A stretch of 64,000 nt of DNA from Norana najaformis (lineage: Eukaryota > Annelida > Clitellata > Crassiclitellata > Hormogastridae), in the NCBI GenBank assembly GCA_964023275.1, contig OZ029919.1, forward strand, positions 34,325,865 through 34,389,864, read 5' to 3'. Of the stretch, positions 1 to 10,674 are shown piece after piece. Position 1 is the stretch's first letter; every line of letters begins with the position of its first letter. Under the pieces are notes generated by a model. It saw only the letters and a list, made by a program, of their open reading frames with translations, did no database searches and was not told where the DNA came from. Made by a program: the position numbers and the translations under genes.

Positions 1-599
1 ATCATTTCCGAATGTAATTCCAGTCTCTGCTTGCAACCACAAGAAGACACACGTATTCTAAAACAACAACGTATTCTAAAACACAATAAATGCATCGTTA
101 CCTCAAGAAAATTACCCACTAGAATACGATTCAGTTAAATACACAATATTTTATCAACAAACATGAAAATTTCACCAGCATAAATTGCATACAATTTCGA
201 ACAAAATTCTGTCGTGCGATAAAATTTAAGAGTGCAAACAATACAAGTTTGACGGAATATCAAGTAACATCTCGATAAACACTAATTCTGACATATACAA
301 CAAGATAAGTGAGTAAAAACTACCAATTTGAACGAAAATCAGGTGCACATTTCGGTTATAATCCCGATTCAAGAACACGAACACCAATATAATGATGATG
401 ATGATAATAATAATAATAATAGTAGTAGTAGTAATAATATTTGCCTGATTTTCCAGACAGTTCCCTTTGGCTCCTTGTTACAGTTGTACGTGCTCGGTCT
501 ATCCACCTGTACCTACAGGTAGTACGCGCTCACACCCGTCACACCTGTCTATGTATTGGCACACGCCTTAATGTCTCGGATGTATCAGGAACACTCCCA
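1..599. other. AT-rich intergenic stretch, no gene seen
   Basis: No credible exon is visible. The only structure is a short run of GAT, AAT and AGT triplets at about 391-438. Short open frames across this run are low-complexity. Confidence 0.6.
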
Positions 600-760
600 G
601 TGCGAGTAAATGTAAATGTACACCCTTTCTATGGTGACCTTGTGGCCTTGACCCTGATCGTTTTACAATCGATCAGGTGATATCCTTGACGACCGCTGCT
701 CGTTTGAATGGGCACCAAGCCTTTTAAGGTCCCCGTGTACGAACCGAGAGCACATACTGT
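600..760 (-). repeat. SINE family A copy (partial)
   Basis: Matches the family seen best at 43400-43655. It shares the tail GTAAATGTAAATGTACA, the 'CTATGGTGACCTTGTGGCCT' block and the 'TTTAAGGTCCCCGTGTACG' block. The element reads on the minus strand, so the (TTTACA)n tail lies at the low-coordinate end. The tRNA-like head is not recognisable in this copy. Confidence 0.65.
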
Positions 761-1394
761 CGAGCTTTGGTTGCAATCAGAAACTTTAGTCAACGCTGAA
801 GTTTGAATTGAAGTTGGTGTTTTTAGTCTATGAGTTGGGGATTTTATGAGAGTCTTCAGCAGAAATTGTGCGAAAGACATTTGTTGGTAAAATTTAAAGA
901 AATGATAGAAAGAAGGTTATCACCTTCAACTCAGAACATCCTATACTATAATTTTCAAAATCCTGAGGGATCATTGCTACTTTGGATAAACCAATTGTAA
1001 TGATGAAATAGTAGTAGTAGTAGTAGTAGTAGTAGCAGTAGCTTTAACGGCTTTTAGCGTATTTTTTATTCTTATTGGATTACACCGACTGATCTCAGCT
1101 AAAAGGAATAATAAAACAGGTCATACGTACCCGGCAGAAATATTTTAATAAATTTTTGTACCCTGAAGAGTTCTGTACCCAAAATTAATCTGGACAACAG
1201 ATTATTATTGTTGTTGTTCGTATAAGAACGAATCCACCATTACTTTGACAAGCGTGCATACCAGTGATCAATAACCAAATCAAGATATAACACGAACATC
1301 TCAAACAGCTATTTCATGAAAACATTTTCAGAATCTGAACACTTACGAAAGATGTGCTGCAGTAAATATACCACAAAAATACCAACAAAGGTCA
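761..1394. other. Intergenic, no gene seen
   Basis: Unassigned sequence. An AGT triplet microsatellite lies at about 1009-1040. No splice-bounded open frame stands out. Confidence 0.5.
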
Positions 1395-1501
1395 GAGGTC
1401 ATCCATAAAGGACATCCGTAAAGAGGAAGGGGTCACGCAAATGCGGACAGATGCGGACAAAGGGGTCCAATTTTTGCGGACGTCCTTCATGTGCGACCTT
1501 T
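1395..1501. mobile_element. Short TIR element (MITE), small copy
   Basis: The left end reads AGGTCATCCATAAAGGACAT. The right end, reverse-complemented, reads AGGTCGCACATGAAGGACGT followed by CCGCAAA. These imperfect inverted repeats match the ends of the larger elements at 2010-2400 and 7967-8331 (GGGTCGTCC.TAAA.GA.GTCCGCAAA). It has no coding capacity and is an internally deleted non-autonomous DNA element. Confidence 0.55.
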
Positions 1502-1764
1502 TATCAAATACCACAAAAGATACTAAGAGGTGACCCCGATAAGCAGGTCCCAGCCAAGCCCTCAGTGTTAAGAATTTGACCCCCAAGCAACTTTGATTAC
1601 ACGAATCGCCCTGCATTTCTGCTTTGCAGCATTTTACTCTAAACAATATTTCACATTTAAAACAAATTAAAAGACATGCTACTCGTAATACTAATACCAA
1701 TTTTAACCATCGGGTATTAAGCAAGGTGGGCAAGAACATTTACTTACAACCTACGCTCTGCTTT

Positions 1765-1823
1765 ACGTCGCCAGGGTTTGAACCCTGACCCAATGAACAG
1801 GCAGTCTGTTAAATTACCACATG
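1765..1823 (-). repeat. tRNA-like SINE head
   Basis: On the minus strand a TGGTAATTTAACAG block resembles a pol III A box and is followed by a GGGTTCAAACCCTGG stem that fits a T-arm/B box. Spacing is about that of a tRNA, but the arms do not close into a clean cloverleaf. A SINE head or decayed tRNA copy is more likely than a working tRNA gene. Confidence 0.4.
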
Positions 1824-2009
1824 GAAAACCTTAAACGTGAAACCACAAAGACACCAAGTAAGCAACCAAACGCTGTTCTACTTATTCGTTCATTGCACTT
1901 ATTACAGGGTCGTTACACAAGTCCACTCAGCAAGCTTGAACCCGCAATCGATGGATCACACACTTGGTGTGCTACCGAGCAGACCACAATCACACAGTGG
2001 CCTTATTGG

Positions 2010-2400
2010 GGGGGTCGTCCATAAATGAAGTCCGCAAAAAGACTCCTCCCTCCCCTAGTCCGCATTTGGCATTACCCTCCCCACCCCTCTTCAGACGTCC
2101 GCACTCCAACGGATCACCAAGGCCTAGATTTGGCTACCCTGCAGGGCTAACTGTACTACTGGGTGGGCTACTTTGATGCTACCGCGCCCGGGAAAGGGAC
2201 TCTAATTAGCTCCAACGCAGTACAAACTGTCATCTGACTGACTGAAGTTGGTGTTCAAAGAACAGACTGTACTGAAGTAAAATATTAGAAGCACGTCCAC
2301 AACCCCTCCAAAACCCCGTCCATAACCCCTCTTTCTCTGTCGGTAGTATGGCGACCCCTACCTCCTCTCCCTCTTCACGGACGCCTGAATGAACGACCCC
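2010..2400. mobile_element. Short TIR element (MITE), about 390 bp
   Basis: The left end is GGGGTCGTCCATAAATGAAG then TCCGCAAAAAG. The right end reverse-complements to GGGGTCGTTCATTCAGGCGTCCG. The interior is C/T-rich, lacks a transposase frame and contains further copies of the terminal motif (for example CCCGTCCATAACCCC). It is the same family as the elements at 1395 and 7967. Confidence 0.55.
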
Positions 2401-2484
2401 TATCGCTTGTATCAAGTAGTTCATTAAAAAACCAGTTTAGCAACACAGTTAATTTGTTATAACGATTTCTCTGAAAGATCTCCG

Positions 2485-2715
2485 GTGGCTACAATAAGAA
2501 TGAGACAGAGGAAATGGATTGGACACATTCCCTTCTGAGAAAGACCACACAGGGATGAATGGGAGGAAAGGAAAGAAAAGGAATTCCAGACAAATGCTCA
2601 TAGACTGGATGATGGAGGTCGGATACAGTAAACTGAAGTAGGAGGCTCAACAAGGTTAGGAATGGCGCCGTTGGTTGTTCGAACTTCGGGGGGAGGTAGG
2701 GGAAGAACTTGAAGA
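2485..2715 (+). mobile_element. LINE 3' fragment (RT C-terminal region)
   Basis: Conceptual translation gives RQRKWIGHI and, after frame shifts, a W-rich LINE tail of the type 'MLIDWMM...WRRW'. This arrangement (KW-GH, then GR/SR, then W at fixed spacing) is typical of the C-terminal region of non-LTR retrotransposon ORF2 proteins. It is 5'-truncated and frame-broken, and is a dead copy. Confidence 0.45.
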
Positions 2716-3877
2716 AAAAATTGCGAGTTACCCAGATTACACTAATATTACGCTGACGTTAAAATAATACTAACTAGTAACCAACTGTAACACCACTGAA
2801 ACACATTTTAACAGCAAGTATATATCAATACTTTGTTACCTTAAAAGCTCAATATTTGTTAGCGAGTACAGTCATCCTTATTAAAGACTCAAATTCCATT
2901 CACATTCATTGAAATAATTCATAATGAAACACACAGAATGTTAATTTGTTCTTACACATAACTGCAATCAGCCAATAACCAAAATTCATCCTACTCGCTA
3001 CACTAACAAAACAATAACTAACAAACTAACAGCTGCATCGTCACTTGTATTTGGTTTCGCTAAAAATCAGCTTAATGTGACTTTGGAATTGACTGCTAAG
3101 GGAAACCCGTTTTATACTTATCTCCAGCTCGCTGGGATTTATTGCGGCCTGGCCACGTAGGCGTTTTATACCTCACACAAAAAACCATTAAAAACTGATT
3201 CTAGAAAACCAATTAAATCACCACAAAGGCAAAGAGGTAATTATTTTCTGAACTGATTGATGACTAGATCACGACATAAAGCTTCCCGACTCGCAAACCG
3301 GTGTCGTGTTAGATCGGTTCCAGTGGCGAAAACAGTTCCGAAAAATACTGATTGGTTCACGTGACCGAGGACGTCACATAACAGTTTGTCAAAATAATGT
3401 TTTCTCCTAATTAATGCATAAATACAGACTACTTGGGTGAATGCTTGCGCTTCTATTTTTCCACCTACTTAAATACTGTTTTGCATCAAATTTTACTACC
3501 AAGAAAACAGAAAACTTTAAGCTTCACTATTCGTGAAGAAAAGTGGGAACCGTTTTCGCCCCGGAACTGAACTCGCACTACACCGGAACCGATCTTGCAC
3601 CACACCAACATCGCGAATTACAACAAGGTCCGATTCCGTCCCAAACAACCTGCAACATGTGTGTAGGCGTGCACGTGACTGAACACTCAATGCATGAATA
3701 TTATATAGCGCCATGGGAATGAACACTTTTATAGCACATTATAAGCGACTGGCAAATTGGCGTTGAGGACATTCAGCATGGTTTCTACCCAGAACAACCT
3801 GCAACAACTATTAAGTTAACAATCACTCATATCTACTCAAATCTCTATCTACCTACGCGTATTGACATTAATATTTA
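2716..3877. other. Intergenic, no gene seen
   Basis: Non-repetitive, AT-biased sequence. A minus-strand open frame of 69 codons near 3517-3726 has no recognisable domain and no flanking splice signals that would recommend it. Confidence 0.5.
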
Positions 3878-4165
3878 ATCTAATCTAATCTAATGGCTTC
3901 TATAGCGCCGTTATCAGAAGGCCCAAAGCATCAGCTAACGGTCGCTTCAAGTGAAATCGCAATCAAAAATCATGATCAATCACAGAAGCCAGGTCAAACT
4001 TCGACAGATCAGAGAAACCAGAAGTTAGGCTACGGTGGGCAATCAATTTCAATCACACGAGTTTTAAATACAGACCTGAAGGACATCAAAGAATTGAGAG
4101 AACGAAAAGAACTGGGCAGCACTCAGCACTTTTGAGAGAACCTTAAAAGGCGCTATACAAATGTT
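3878..4165 (-). repeat. Interspersed repeat family C with (TTAGA)n tail
   Basis: Read on the minus strand, the element ends GGCGCTATAGAAGCC then (ATTAG)n. Internal blocks (TGATGCTTTGGGC, GATTGCGATTTCACTTGAAG, CTGGTTTCTCTGATCT) recur at 8661-8845, 36385-36560 and 59640-59765. The short tandem tail and shared 3' end mark a retroposed SINE or LINE 3' end. The open frame running through it is incidental. Confidence 0.6.
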
Positions 4166-4285
4166 TAGACACATAATTACACATATGCTGGTACATACAC
4201 ACATACGTACACACATATCAGTACATTTTTCAAATGCCACATATGTCTTACATGGTTGTAAATTCTGGCTTTAAAAAGACTACAC

Positions 4286-4287
<2 letters not shown>

Positions 4288-4323
<36 letters not shown>

Positions 4324-4351
4324 ACACCCACACACACACACAAACAAACAC
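4288..4351. repeat. (CA)n microsatellite
   Basis: An almost pure CA dinucleotide run with a few CCCACA and AAACA interruptions. Confidence 0.95.
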
Positions 4352-5117
4352 ACACCAGAAACAACTTCAGTTTCTGGCTGCCGAGCACGTATCCCAGCAA
4401 TCATGGATGATTGTAAGGCAATACTTGCTAAATTACTGCTACAATCACGAACAACGATTGACTGATTGACACAGAAACGTCTACCTGCGTTTCTCCAGTC
4501 ATCAGAACGCGAGAATCACGTGACCTAGCAGACGTGCAAGTACTACTCTCTGAGAGCAACTCTGTATATAGTTCCACTGCGAGAGCAGAGGATATCAGCA
4601 ACAAACTTATTGGCTGGCAGTCGACCTCCGGAATGAACTACAACTGATATACACCTTGGAGCACAAGTGCACAGCTAATCTGGATAAAATTCCTTGCACG
4701 CTGAGCTGTTCCTGCTTGACAAGACGAAAACCGGTTGTCAGAAGCAAAGCCTCACAGGCAAAATCCTAAAATCAGAACCGCACCAACAGATTACGAACTG
4801 ACCTTTGACCTTAGAAGTCTACAAATCAACATCTTAAACTTAAATACTAAAACCTGGTACTTGTTACTACTCAAACCCTGATTACGAGAAATTAAAAAGT
4901 GATATATCTCTAATGAACAACACGATTCGCTGGCAAACATTGTACGTGAGCAACATCATAAAGTATTACCACAAGGAAAAACATAAAAAGATGCTTCTCC
5001 AGTCATTTCGCATCGATTTGCAATCGGGATTGCACAGTTTACTGCAGTATAACTTTTCTGACAATTTTCAACAAGATAAATATTAATTAAAGATTTGAAG
5101 AAAGATGTCACAAATAG
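4352..5117. other. 3' flank of the LRR-Ig gene
   Basis: Lies downstream of the stop codon of the minus-strand LRR-Ig gene and so should contain its 3' UTR. No convincing AATAAA was found on the minus strand within the first 140 bases, so the transcript end is not placed. Confidence 0.4.
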
Positions 5118-7700
5118 CTAAAACTCTGTTTCTCTCTCAGACGACGCAGTGTCGTTGGTTTTCCCGATGACGACAATGTTGGGCATTTCCGGCATCTTGG
5201 GGAAATCCATAGGATCTGCGGGAAAGCTTTCTAGAAAGATGTCGCTGTTTGAATCGCCAAGACTGTCCATGCGTTGAAAGTCAGGAAACATCTCAGGCTC
5301 TTGAATCCCAGGTTCAACGTCGGCTGTGAAGGATATCGAATGCAGAATGGCAGAGTTGGTCTCCGACCCTGACTCGCTTGCCGTGAGGTACTCCGACTCG
5401 TCCGACAGATTCGAGTCGGTGTCGCGGGGAACGTGAATTGGGTGAGCTTCGAAGTCGAAGGCGATCGACGCGTCAAAGATGATAGACTCGGTGTGCATGC
5501 ACTCGGCTTCGATCACTGTGACGCAGTTGCCAATGTCGAGTAGTTCGAGCAGTTTGAGCACGTTCTGCTGTTGTGCCTTGTACTGGTCGCGAAGCCGTGA
5601 CATCTGTTGCACGCCGTACTCGCGGATCTTGAGGACCTGAGCGTTGTAGTTTTCGCGCATCTTCTCCACCTGATGCGAGCGATAGTCCTTGAATTTGCCG
5701 CGCCGGACACCGTAGCTTTCGCGCAGCTTGTCCATCTGCTGTGTGCAATTGTCCTTAATACGCGCCGTCTGGCAGGCGTAGTGCTCGCGCATGCGTTCCA
5801 GGTATTGCAGAACGCTCGTGACTGTCGCTTGTTTGTACGTGCGCAGCTTATCAATGCGCGAATGTCGAAACGCCGAGAACTGATCGATTTTGGCTGATTT
5901 GAACGCGGACAACTGATCCATCTTCGCCGTGCGGTACGCGCTGAACCTGTCGATCTGCGCCGCCTTGTAGTCCTGTATCGCTTCGAGGACTTCACGGATG
6001 CTCTTGCGTTTCTTGCGCTCCTTCGAGCTACAGACAAACGCCAGATAACGGATGATACCGATGATGACGGCTATGAAGAAGAAACCGGTTGCTGTCAGAA
6101 AACCGAGGATTATGCTCTTCACTGTCACCGTCGACATGACTTGATAATTTAACTGGAACTCGACGCTGACTGTGTCATTTCCGTACTCGTTTGCTGCGAT
6201 ACAGCGATACGTGCCACCTTCTTTTCGTGTCACGTACGTGATGTACAAGCTCCCGTTGGGCAGGACGAACATTCGGTCCTGTTGCTCGTACTGGTGTACG
6301 TAGGAATCCACACCCAATAGCAACAATCTTTCAACCAGCACTCGCTCCGCATTCACCTCTGAGTACGCTATCGTCAGGTTTCTGTTTGTTACCCAAATGA
6401 ATTGAGACGGCTGATATCGTGATGTAGCGCAGTCCAAAACAGCAGACGAACCAAGGCTGTGCTGTGCATCTTTCGTGTAGTCGAGAATTCTGGGTTTTCG
6501 ACAGTCAAATAGATCAGAAGTCATATTTCTTACCGCCTCTTCCGCGTCCCAACAGATTGGTCCCACTTTCAGCGAATTCCGAAACATGCCCTCCAACGTG
6601 AGAAACTCCAGAAACGAAACGCAATTGCATGACCACGGATTTCCAGAGATGTCCAACACCTCCACCTGTTTCAGAGTGCTGAACATAACCGACTCGAGAG
6701 AAGAGAGATTGTTGTCTCTCAAGTCAATGTTTCTCAACTGGGTGAGGTTGCTGAAGACAAGACTGCTAATCGAACTCAATCTTGAATTGTGTGCTAGCTG
6801 TAAATGCCTAAGACTGTTCAAACCGGTAAAGAGATTTTCAGAAATACTGGTAAGATTTTGCAGGTAACTCATTTCAATCGTGTCCAGACTGGTCAGATAT
6901 TGAAATGCAAAGTCGGGAACAAAGCCGATGGGGTTACCGGTAATAACAAGTGTTAGCAGGTTTGGCAAACTGGTGAACCAATCTGGATCGACGGTTGACA
7001 GCCGATTCCAGCTGAGGTCAAGGACCTGCAGATATCTCAGCTGTCCAGATATAGAAAACTGAGCAAGAGAATTCGAGGACAGGCTGAGCTCTCTCAGGAA
7101 AACATCGCCCGACGTCACGTTCACTGCGAACTCATCGATCTGATTTCCAGCCAAGTCAAGTCGCTGTAAATTGGCCAAATTGTCCAGGAATGTTTCCGGG
7201 ATGTGGACCAAAGCGTTTTCGCTCAGGTCCAGTACTGAAAGACTAGAAAAAAGGGTAAATTTGTCTACATTGCTAATCCGATTTGCCGACAAATACAACT
7301 CCTGCAACGGTGACTTGATACCCGGCAGAAAATCATCCAAATCATTGTGGTCAAGTGAGAGACTGCGAAGATGAACATTGTGACTAAACGCGTTCGCTGA
7401 TATATTCGACATCAAGTTGTGACTCAAGTCGAGATGTCGAAGCTCCGTAAACTTGACAAAGTCATCATCATTGACTTCGTAAATTTCGTTGGCACTCAGG
7501 TTGAAGGAATGCACGTCGACAGCTGATGTGTTTGGGACCACCGTCAGATTCAAACCGACACAGCTCAGCGAGCGAACCGCATCGTCGCACGTGCATCCAG
7601 CTTCACTGCAGGTAACCACTTCTAAGTTGCCAAGCGGCAAAAGTGTAAGAATGATGAGGTACCACAGAAGTGCAGAAGTGTCCAGCTTATCGCATGGCAT
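5118..7700 (-). CDS. LRR-Ig single-pass membrane protein with hendecad cytoplasmic tail
   Basis: An 860-residue type I membrane protein, probably a cell-surface receptor or adhesion molecule. Residues 1-31 form a signal peptide (LLWYLIILTLLPLG core). An LRR N-cap (CSEAGCTCDD) follows, then about eleven leucine-rich repeats from 65 to 355, an LRR C-cap (NPWSCNC...C383...C400) and one Ig domain at about 405-517 (Cys424, Cys500 in GTYRCIAANEYG). The transmembrane helix is 527-552 (IILGFLTATGFFFIAVIIGI), followed by a basic stop-transfer ERKKRK. Residues 570-720 form about thirteen 11-residue units of the type (A/D)Y(K/R)xxQhDxhx. The tail is acidic and Ser-rich. I chose the Met just before the signal peptide; the frame stays open 57 codons further, but that part has no signal sequence and crosses a good splice acceptor. 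The LRR-LRRCT-Ig-TM order is shared with many neuronal LRRIG proteins. I do not assign an orthologue. Confidence 0.88.
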   Translation of the reverse strand: MPCDKLDTSALLWYLIILTLLPLGNLEVVTCSEAGCTCDDAVRSLSCVGLNLTVVPNTSAVDVHSFNLSANEIYEVNDDDFVKFTELRHLDLSHNLMSNISANAFSHNVHLRSLSLDHNDLDDFLPGIKSPLQELYLSANRISNVDKFTLFSSLSVLDLSENALVHIPETFLDNLANLQRLDLAGNQIDEFAVNVTSGDVFLRELSLSSNSLAQFSISGQLRYLQVLDLSWNRLSTVDPDWFTSLPNLLTLVITGNPIGFVPDFAFQYLTSLDTIEMSYLQNLTSISENLFTGLNSLRHLQLAHNSRLSSISSLVFSNLTQLRNIDLRDNNLSSLESVMFSTLKQVEVLDISGNPWSCNCVSFLEFLTLEGMFRNSLKVGPICWDAEEAVRNMTSDLFDCRKPRILDYTKDAQHSLGSSAVLDCATSRYQPSQFIWVTNRNLTIAYSEVNAERVLVERLLLLGVDSYVHQYEQQDRMFVLPNGSLYITYVTRKEGGTYRCIAANEYGNDTVSVEFQLNYQVMSTVTVKSIILGFLTATGFFFIAVIIGIIRYLAFVCSSKERKKRKSIREVLEAIQDYKAAQIDRFSAYRTAKMDQLSAFKSAKIDQFSAFRHSRIDKLRTYKQATVTSVLQYLERMREHYACQTARIKDNCTQQMDKLRESYGVRRGKFKDYRSHQVEKMRENYNAQVLKIREYGVQQMSRLRDQYKAQQQNVLKLLELLDIGNCVTVIEAECMHTESIIFDASIAFDFEAHPIHVPRDTDSNLSDESEYLTASESGSETNSAILHSISFTADVEPGIQEPEMFPDFQRMDSLGDSNSDIFLESFPADPMDFPKMPEMPNIVVIGKTNDTASSERETEF

Positions 7701-7832
7701 CTTCAGACGAATTGTGACAATTGTCGGCCAAGGAGGAGGCACACAAGACTGCAAAGCGACCGTCAACCGTCTGCTGCTCCTTCTCGCTTCTTTTGATTCT
7801 GGCAAAATTATTCCAAAACTAATTTTTAAATC
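7701..7832 (-). other. 5' UTR part of the LRR-Ig exon, with splice acceptor
   Basis: Reading leftward on the minus strand, TTTTCTATTTGCAG ends at 7833 and gives a pyrimidine-rich acceptor. The large coding exon probably begins at 7832, so a non-coding 5' exon should lie to the right. A second possible acceptor (GCTTTGCAG) lies nearer the start codon, at about 7752. Which is used cannot be told from sequence. Confidence 0.45.
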
Positions 7833-7966
7833 CTGCAAATAGAAAACATTAGATTGCTTATCTTGCATCAAATTCAGTTATAAATCACATCACTCATTGA
7901 CATCACAAGATGATGCTGATGACAAATAGGAATATATCATTTCCTCAATGCTGACTGTCCGATAAT

Positions 7967-8331
7967 GGGTCGTCCCTAAAGGATGTCCGCAAAGAGGGGA
8001 GGGAGGGTCACCCAAATGTGGACAAGGGGAGGGGGTTAAGCCACTGCGGAAGTCCGCATCTAAAGTTGGTACAAAGAGTTATTTCCGCACATCCTGTGAC
8101 TAAAGCATCAGGTTCAGTCACACAGCAAACAATCTCAACTGTGCTAGATCTAATTACATTTTGAAGGCGGAAGTATCAAAGTTCCCCACCTCGTAGCACA
8201 ATAAGCCCTGCAAGATTACCAGGGAAGCCTAATGTAGGCCTTAGTACTCTGCCGGAGTGCAGACTTCCACAGAAGTTCAGGGAGGGATCCAAAGTAGGTA
8301 ATATTTGCAGACGTCATTTATGGACGGCCCC
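7967..8331. mobile_element. Short TIR element (MITE), 365 bp
   Basis: The left end is GGGTCGTCCCTAAAGGATGT then CCGCAAAGAGG. The right end reverse-complements to GGGGCCGTCCATAAATGACG then TCTGCAAATA. This is the best-preserved pair of ends in the family (others at 1395 and 2010). It has no coding capacity. The flanks do not show an unambiguous target duplication, so the superfamily is left open. Confidence 0.6.
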
Positions 8332-8660
8332 TACAAACTCAAAACTGAAACTTCAGCCAACAACTGTACTGTATAGCCAAGTCATACACACATATACACA
8401 ATACAGAACGTAATATATATATATATATATGCATGAATGGATGTATGTGTATATATACACACAATATATATATGCATATATGTACATACATTAATGCATA
8501 TATATATATTGTGTGTGCTTGTGCCCATTAAGGATAAGCTAACACATGGTTTGTTAAGGTTTCCCTGTTGACAGCAGAGCAGTAATATTACTAACAATAG
8601 CAGGACCTATCGTTAATCACATTGCTACATGCAATTGCAATGTATTCACAGTTCACCCTA
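8332..8660. other. AT-rich microsatellite stretch
   Basis: Contains (TA)n and TATATG/CATATA runs between about 8400 and 8515. Otherwise unassigned. Open frames here translate to low-complexity I/Y/C strings. Confidence 0.6.
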
Positions 8661-8845
8661 TCTAATCTAATCTAAAGATTTCTACAGCGCCGCTGTGATA
8701 ATACACAAGGCATCAATTGATGGTTGCTTCAAGTGAAATTGCAATCAAACATCATGCTCTGTTGGAAAAGCCAGGTTGAATTCCAATAGGTCAGAGAAAT
8801 CAGAAGTCAGGCTACAGAGAGCCCTGAACCTGTATCCATGACACC
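8661..8845 (-). repeat. Interspersed repeat family C copy
   Basis: Begins on the plus strand with TCTAATCTAATCTAA then ATTTCTACAGCGCCG and shares the blocks GCATCAATTGATGGTTGCTT and GTCAGAGAAATCAGAAGTCA with the copy at 3878-4165. Confidence 0.6.
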
Positions 8846-8870
8846 ATAAACATTTAGCACTTTAGCACCA

Positions 8871-8926
8871 CCCCAAGTTACACCACCCCAAGTTACACCA
8901 CCCCAAGTTACACCACCCCAAATTCT
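8871..8926. repeat. Short minisatellite, 15-bp unit, about 4 copies
   Basis: Unit CACCCCAAGTTACAC repeated with almost no divergence, which implies recent expansion. Confidence 0.85.
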
Positions 8927-8974
8927 TTGGCTCTGCCTCAGTGAATTTCAACCATGGCACTGATACTCATCCAC

Positions 8975-9262
8975 ACAAATACGTACATACATACATAAAC
9001 ATATACAAACAAATACATACATACATGCATAAATACATACATACAGACATAAATACATGCATACATACATACACACAGAAAGACATACATAAATATATAC
9101 ATACATATAATCAAATACATGCATATATGCAGACATAAATACATACATACATACACATGCATAATACATACATACATACATAATACATACCTAATACATA
9201 CATACATGCATACACACATACATACAAATACATACATATATATGCAAGTACGTAAGTATGCA
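8975..9262. repeat. (ACAT)n microsatellite
   Basis: A 290-bp compound ACAT/ATAC tetranucleotide tract. It produces long open frames on both strands (Y/I/H/T on one, M/Y/V/C on the other) that are not genes. Confidence 0.9.
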
Positions 9263-9288
9263 AGCATGTATATTTGTATTTAAATGTT

Positions 9289-9475
9289 TTCATGTTTACC
9301 TATGGGGGGTTTTCCTATAGCACCCATATGGCCTCAACCTTGCTCATTTGTCAACATATTTATCTGGCAAGATCCTTCACCACCGCCGCCCGTTTGAATG
9401 GGCGCCACGCCACTTAAGGTCCCCGTGTACGGCCCATACTAGCCCAAGATTCAAATCTCCGAAATACATGTAAGC
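9289..9475 (-). repeat. SINE family A copy
   Basis: Contains CACCCATATGGCCTCAACC, GATCCTTCACCACCGCCGC, TTTGAATGGGCGCCACGCC and AAGGTCCCCGTGTACGG, all shared with the copies at 34655 and 43400. The low-coordinate end carries a decayed tail. Confidence 0.7.
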
Positions 9476-9844
9476 GTCTCAACACTCACACACGTCAACG
9501 GGTCTGAAGAGTCTCACAAGGGCAAGCCACATACGGTCGAGGACTCAACGGTTCGATAATTCGACGCACAACAACAGGACCATTCATGCTAATTACTGAC
9601 GAAAACACCACTCCGCCAGCGAAAACATACCGGCAGCTCCGCAGTCCGACCATACGGTGCGTGCGCGGTGCGCAGTGCAAGAGACCTGTATTCGAGTGCA
9701 AGGCAACGGAGAGAGAGAGAGAGAGCGAGAGAGAGACCATTAGATGCTAATTGCCAAAGGGACCCAGATCTGTCAAAACAACTGATGATATGAAAGCAAT
9801 ATCGTACGCCCCCTGCCGGACAGGTAAACAAACAGGACCTGACG
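9476..9844. other. Unassigned, with short (GA)n tract
   Basis: A GAGA run lies at about 9710-9737. No gene signal is visible. Confidence 0.5.
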
Positions 9845-10265
9845 TAGCTTCGTAGGTACAGTGTGTGTCTATATGTTTGTGTGTGTCTGTATGCATGTTT
9901 ATGTGTGTCTGTATGTTTGTGTGTGTCTGTATGCATGTTTATGTGTGTCTGTATGTTTGTGTGTCTGTATGCATGTTTGTGTGTCTGTATATGTCTATGT
10001 TTGCATGTTTGTCTGCATGTCTATGTATGTGTGTCCGTATGTGTCTATGTTTGTGTGTCTGTATCTGTCTATGTTTGTGTGTCTGTATCTGTCTATGTTT
10101 GTGTGTGCGCAGGTATGTGTCTATGTTTGTGTGTGTCTGTGTGTCTATGTTTGTGCAGCTGTCTGTTTGTGTGTGTCTGTGTCTATACTTGTGTGTGCCT
10201 GTATGCGTCTGTATGTTTGTGTGCGTGTCTGTCTGTACGTTTGTGTGTCCATGTTTGTGCCCGCC
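9845..10265. repeat. Minisatellite related to TGTGTGTCTGTATGTT
   Basis: A degenerate array of GTGTGTCTGTATG(T/C)(A/T)TGTTTATG-type units over about 420 bp. All three plus frames stay open for over 150 codons and translate to V/C/M/L strings, the expected result of a stop-poor repeat. Confidence 0.9.
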
Positions 10266-10674
10266 AACACAAGGCCAGTCCGAAGTTTATCCAAAACGAA
10301 CAACGGACCGAAAAATACTCCCACATCTGTTCTGATGTTTCTACATCAATGTTTTCGCCGACCCTCTATAGGGAGAGACTCACAAAGATGCTGTCAGAAC
10401 ATCCAGCTGATCTAACGAGAAGCGAGTTTACCAGTACCATGGCCTGGGTGGTAGGGCGGCATTTAGCCTGTACCACTTTGTTATCTCCACTCAGTGTGGG
10501 AGTGAAATACACAAAGGTCAAATGTTGTACTGAGCTCAGAATGGAAAGCCTGAATTCCACCTGCGTCAAATGTTTACCTCCACTCACTGACCTTTTCCTG
10601 ACCTTTCACCTACGACTCCTCACTCAGGCTCAGTCACTGGATATATGCATTATTTACTGCCTTACCTTGTAATT
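10266..10674. other. Unassigned
   Basis: Unique-looking sequence between a minisatellite and a LINE tail. One open frame runs in from the repeat but shows no domain. Confidence 0.45.

Noticed and set aside
3893-4135. 80-codon open frame
   Set aside because: Lies wholly inside an interspersed repeat (family C) in the opposite orientation; other copies do not keep the frame.
5513-6037. 174-codon frame overlapping the LRR-Ig gene, and antisense frames at 5607-5897 and 6586-6867
   Set aside because: Shadows of the real coding frame; the main frame has all the domains.
7701-7871. Extending the LRR-Ig protein 57 residues upstream
   Set aside because: The extra segment has no signal peptide character and crosses a good splice acceptor; the internal Met directly precedes a signal peptide.
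9863-10672. Open frame of 269 codons rich in V and C
   Set aside because: Mostly a TGTGTCTGTATG minisatellite with an unrelated unique end; all three frames are open through the array.
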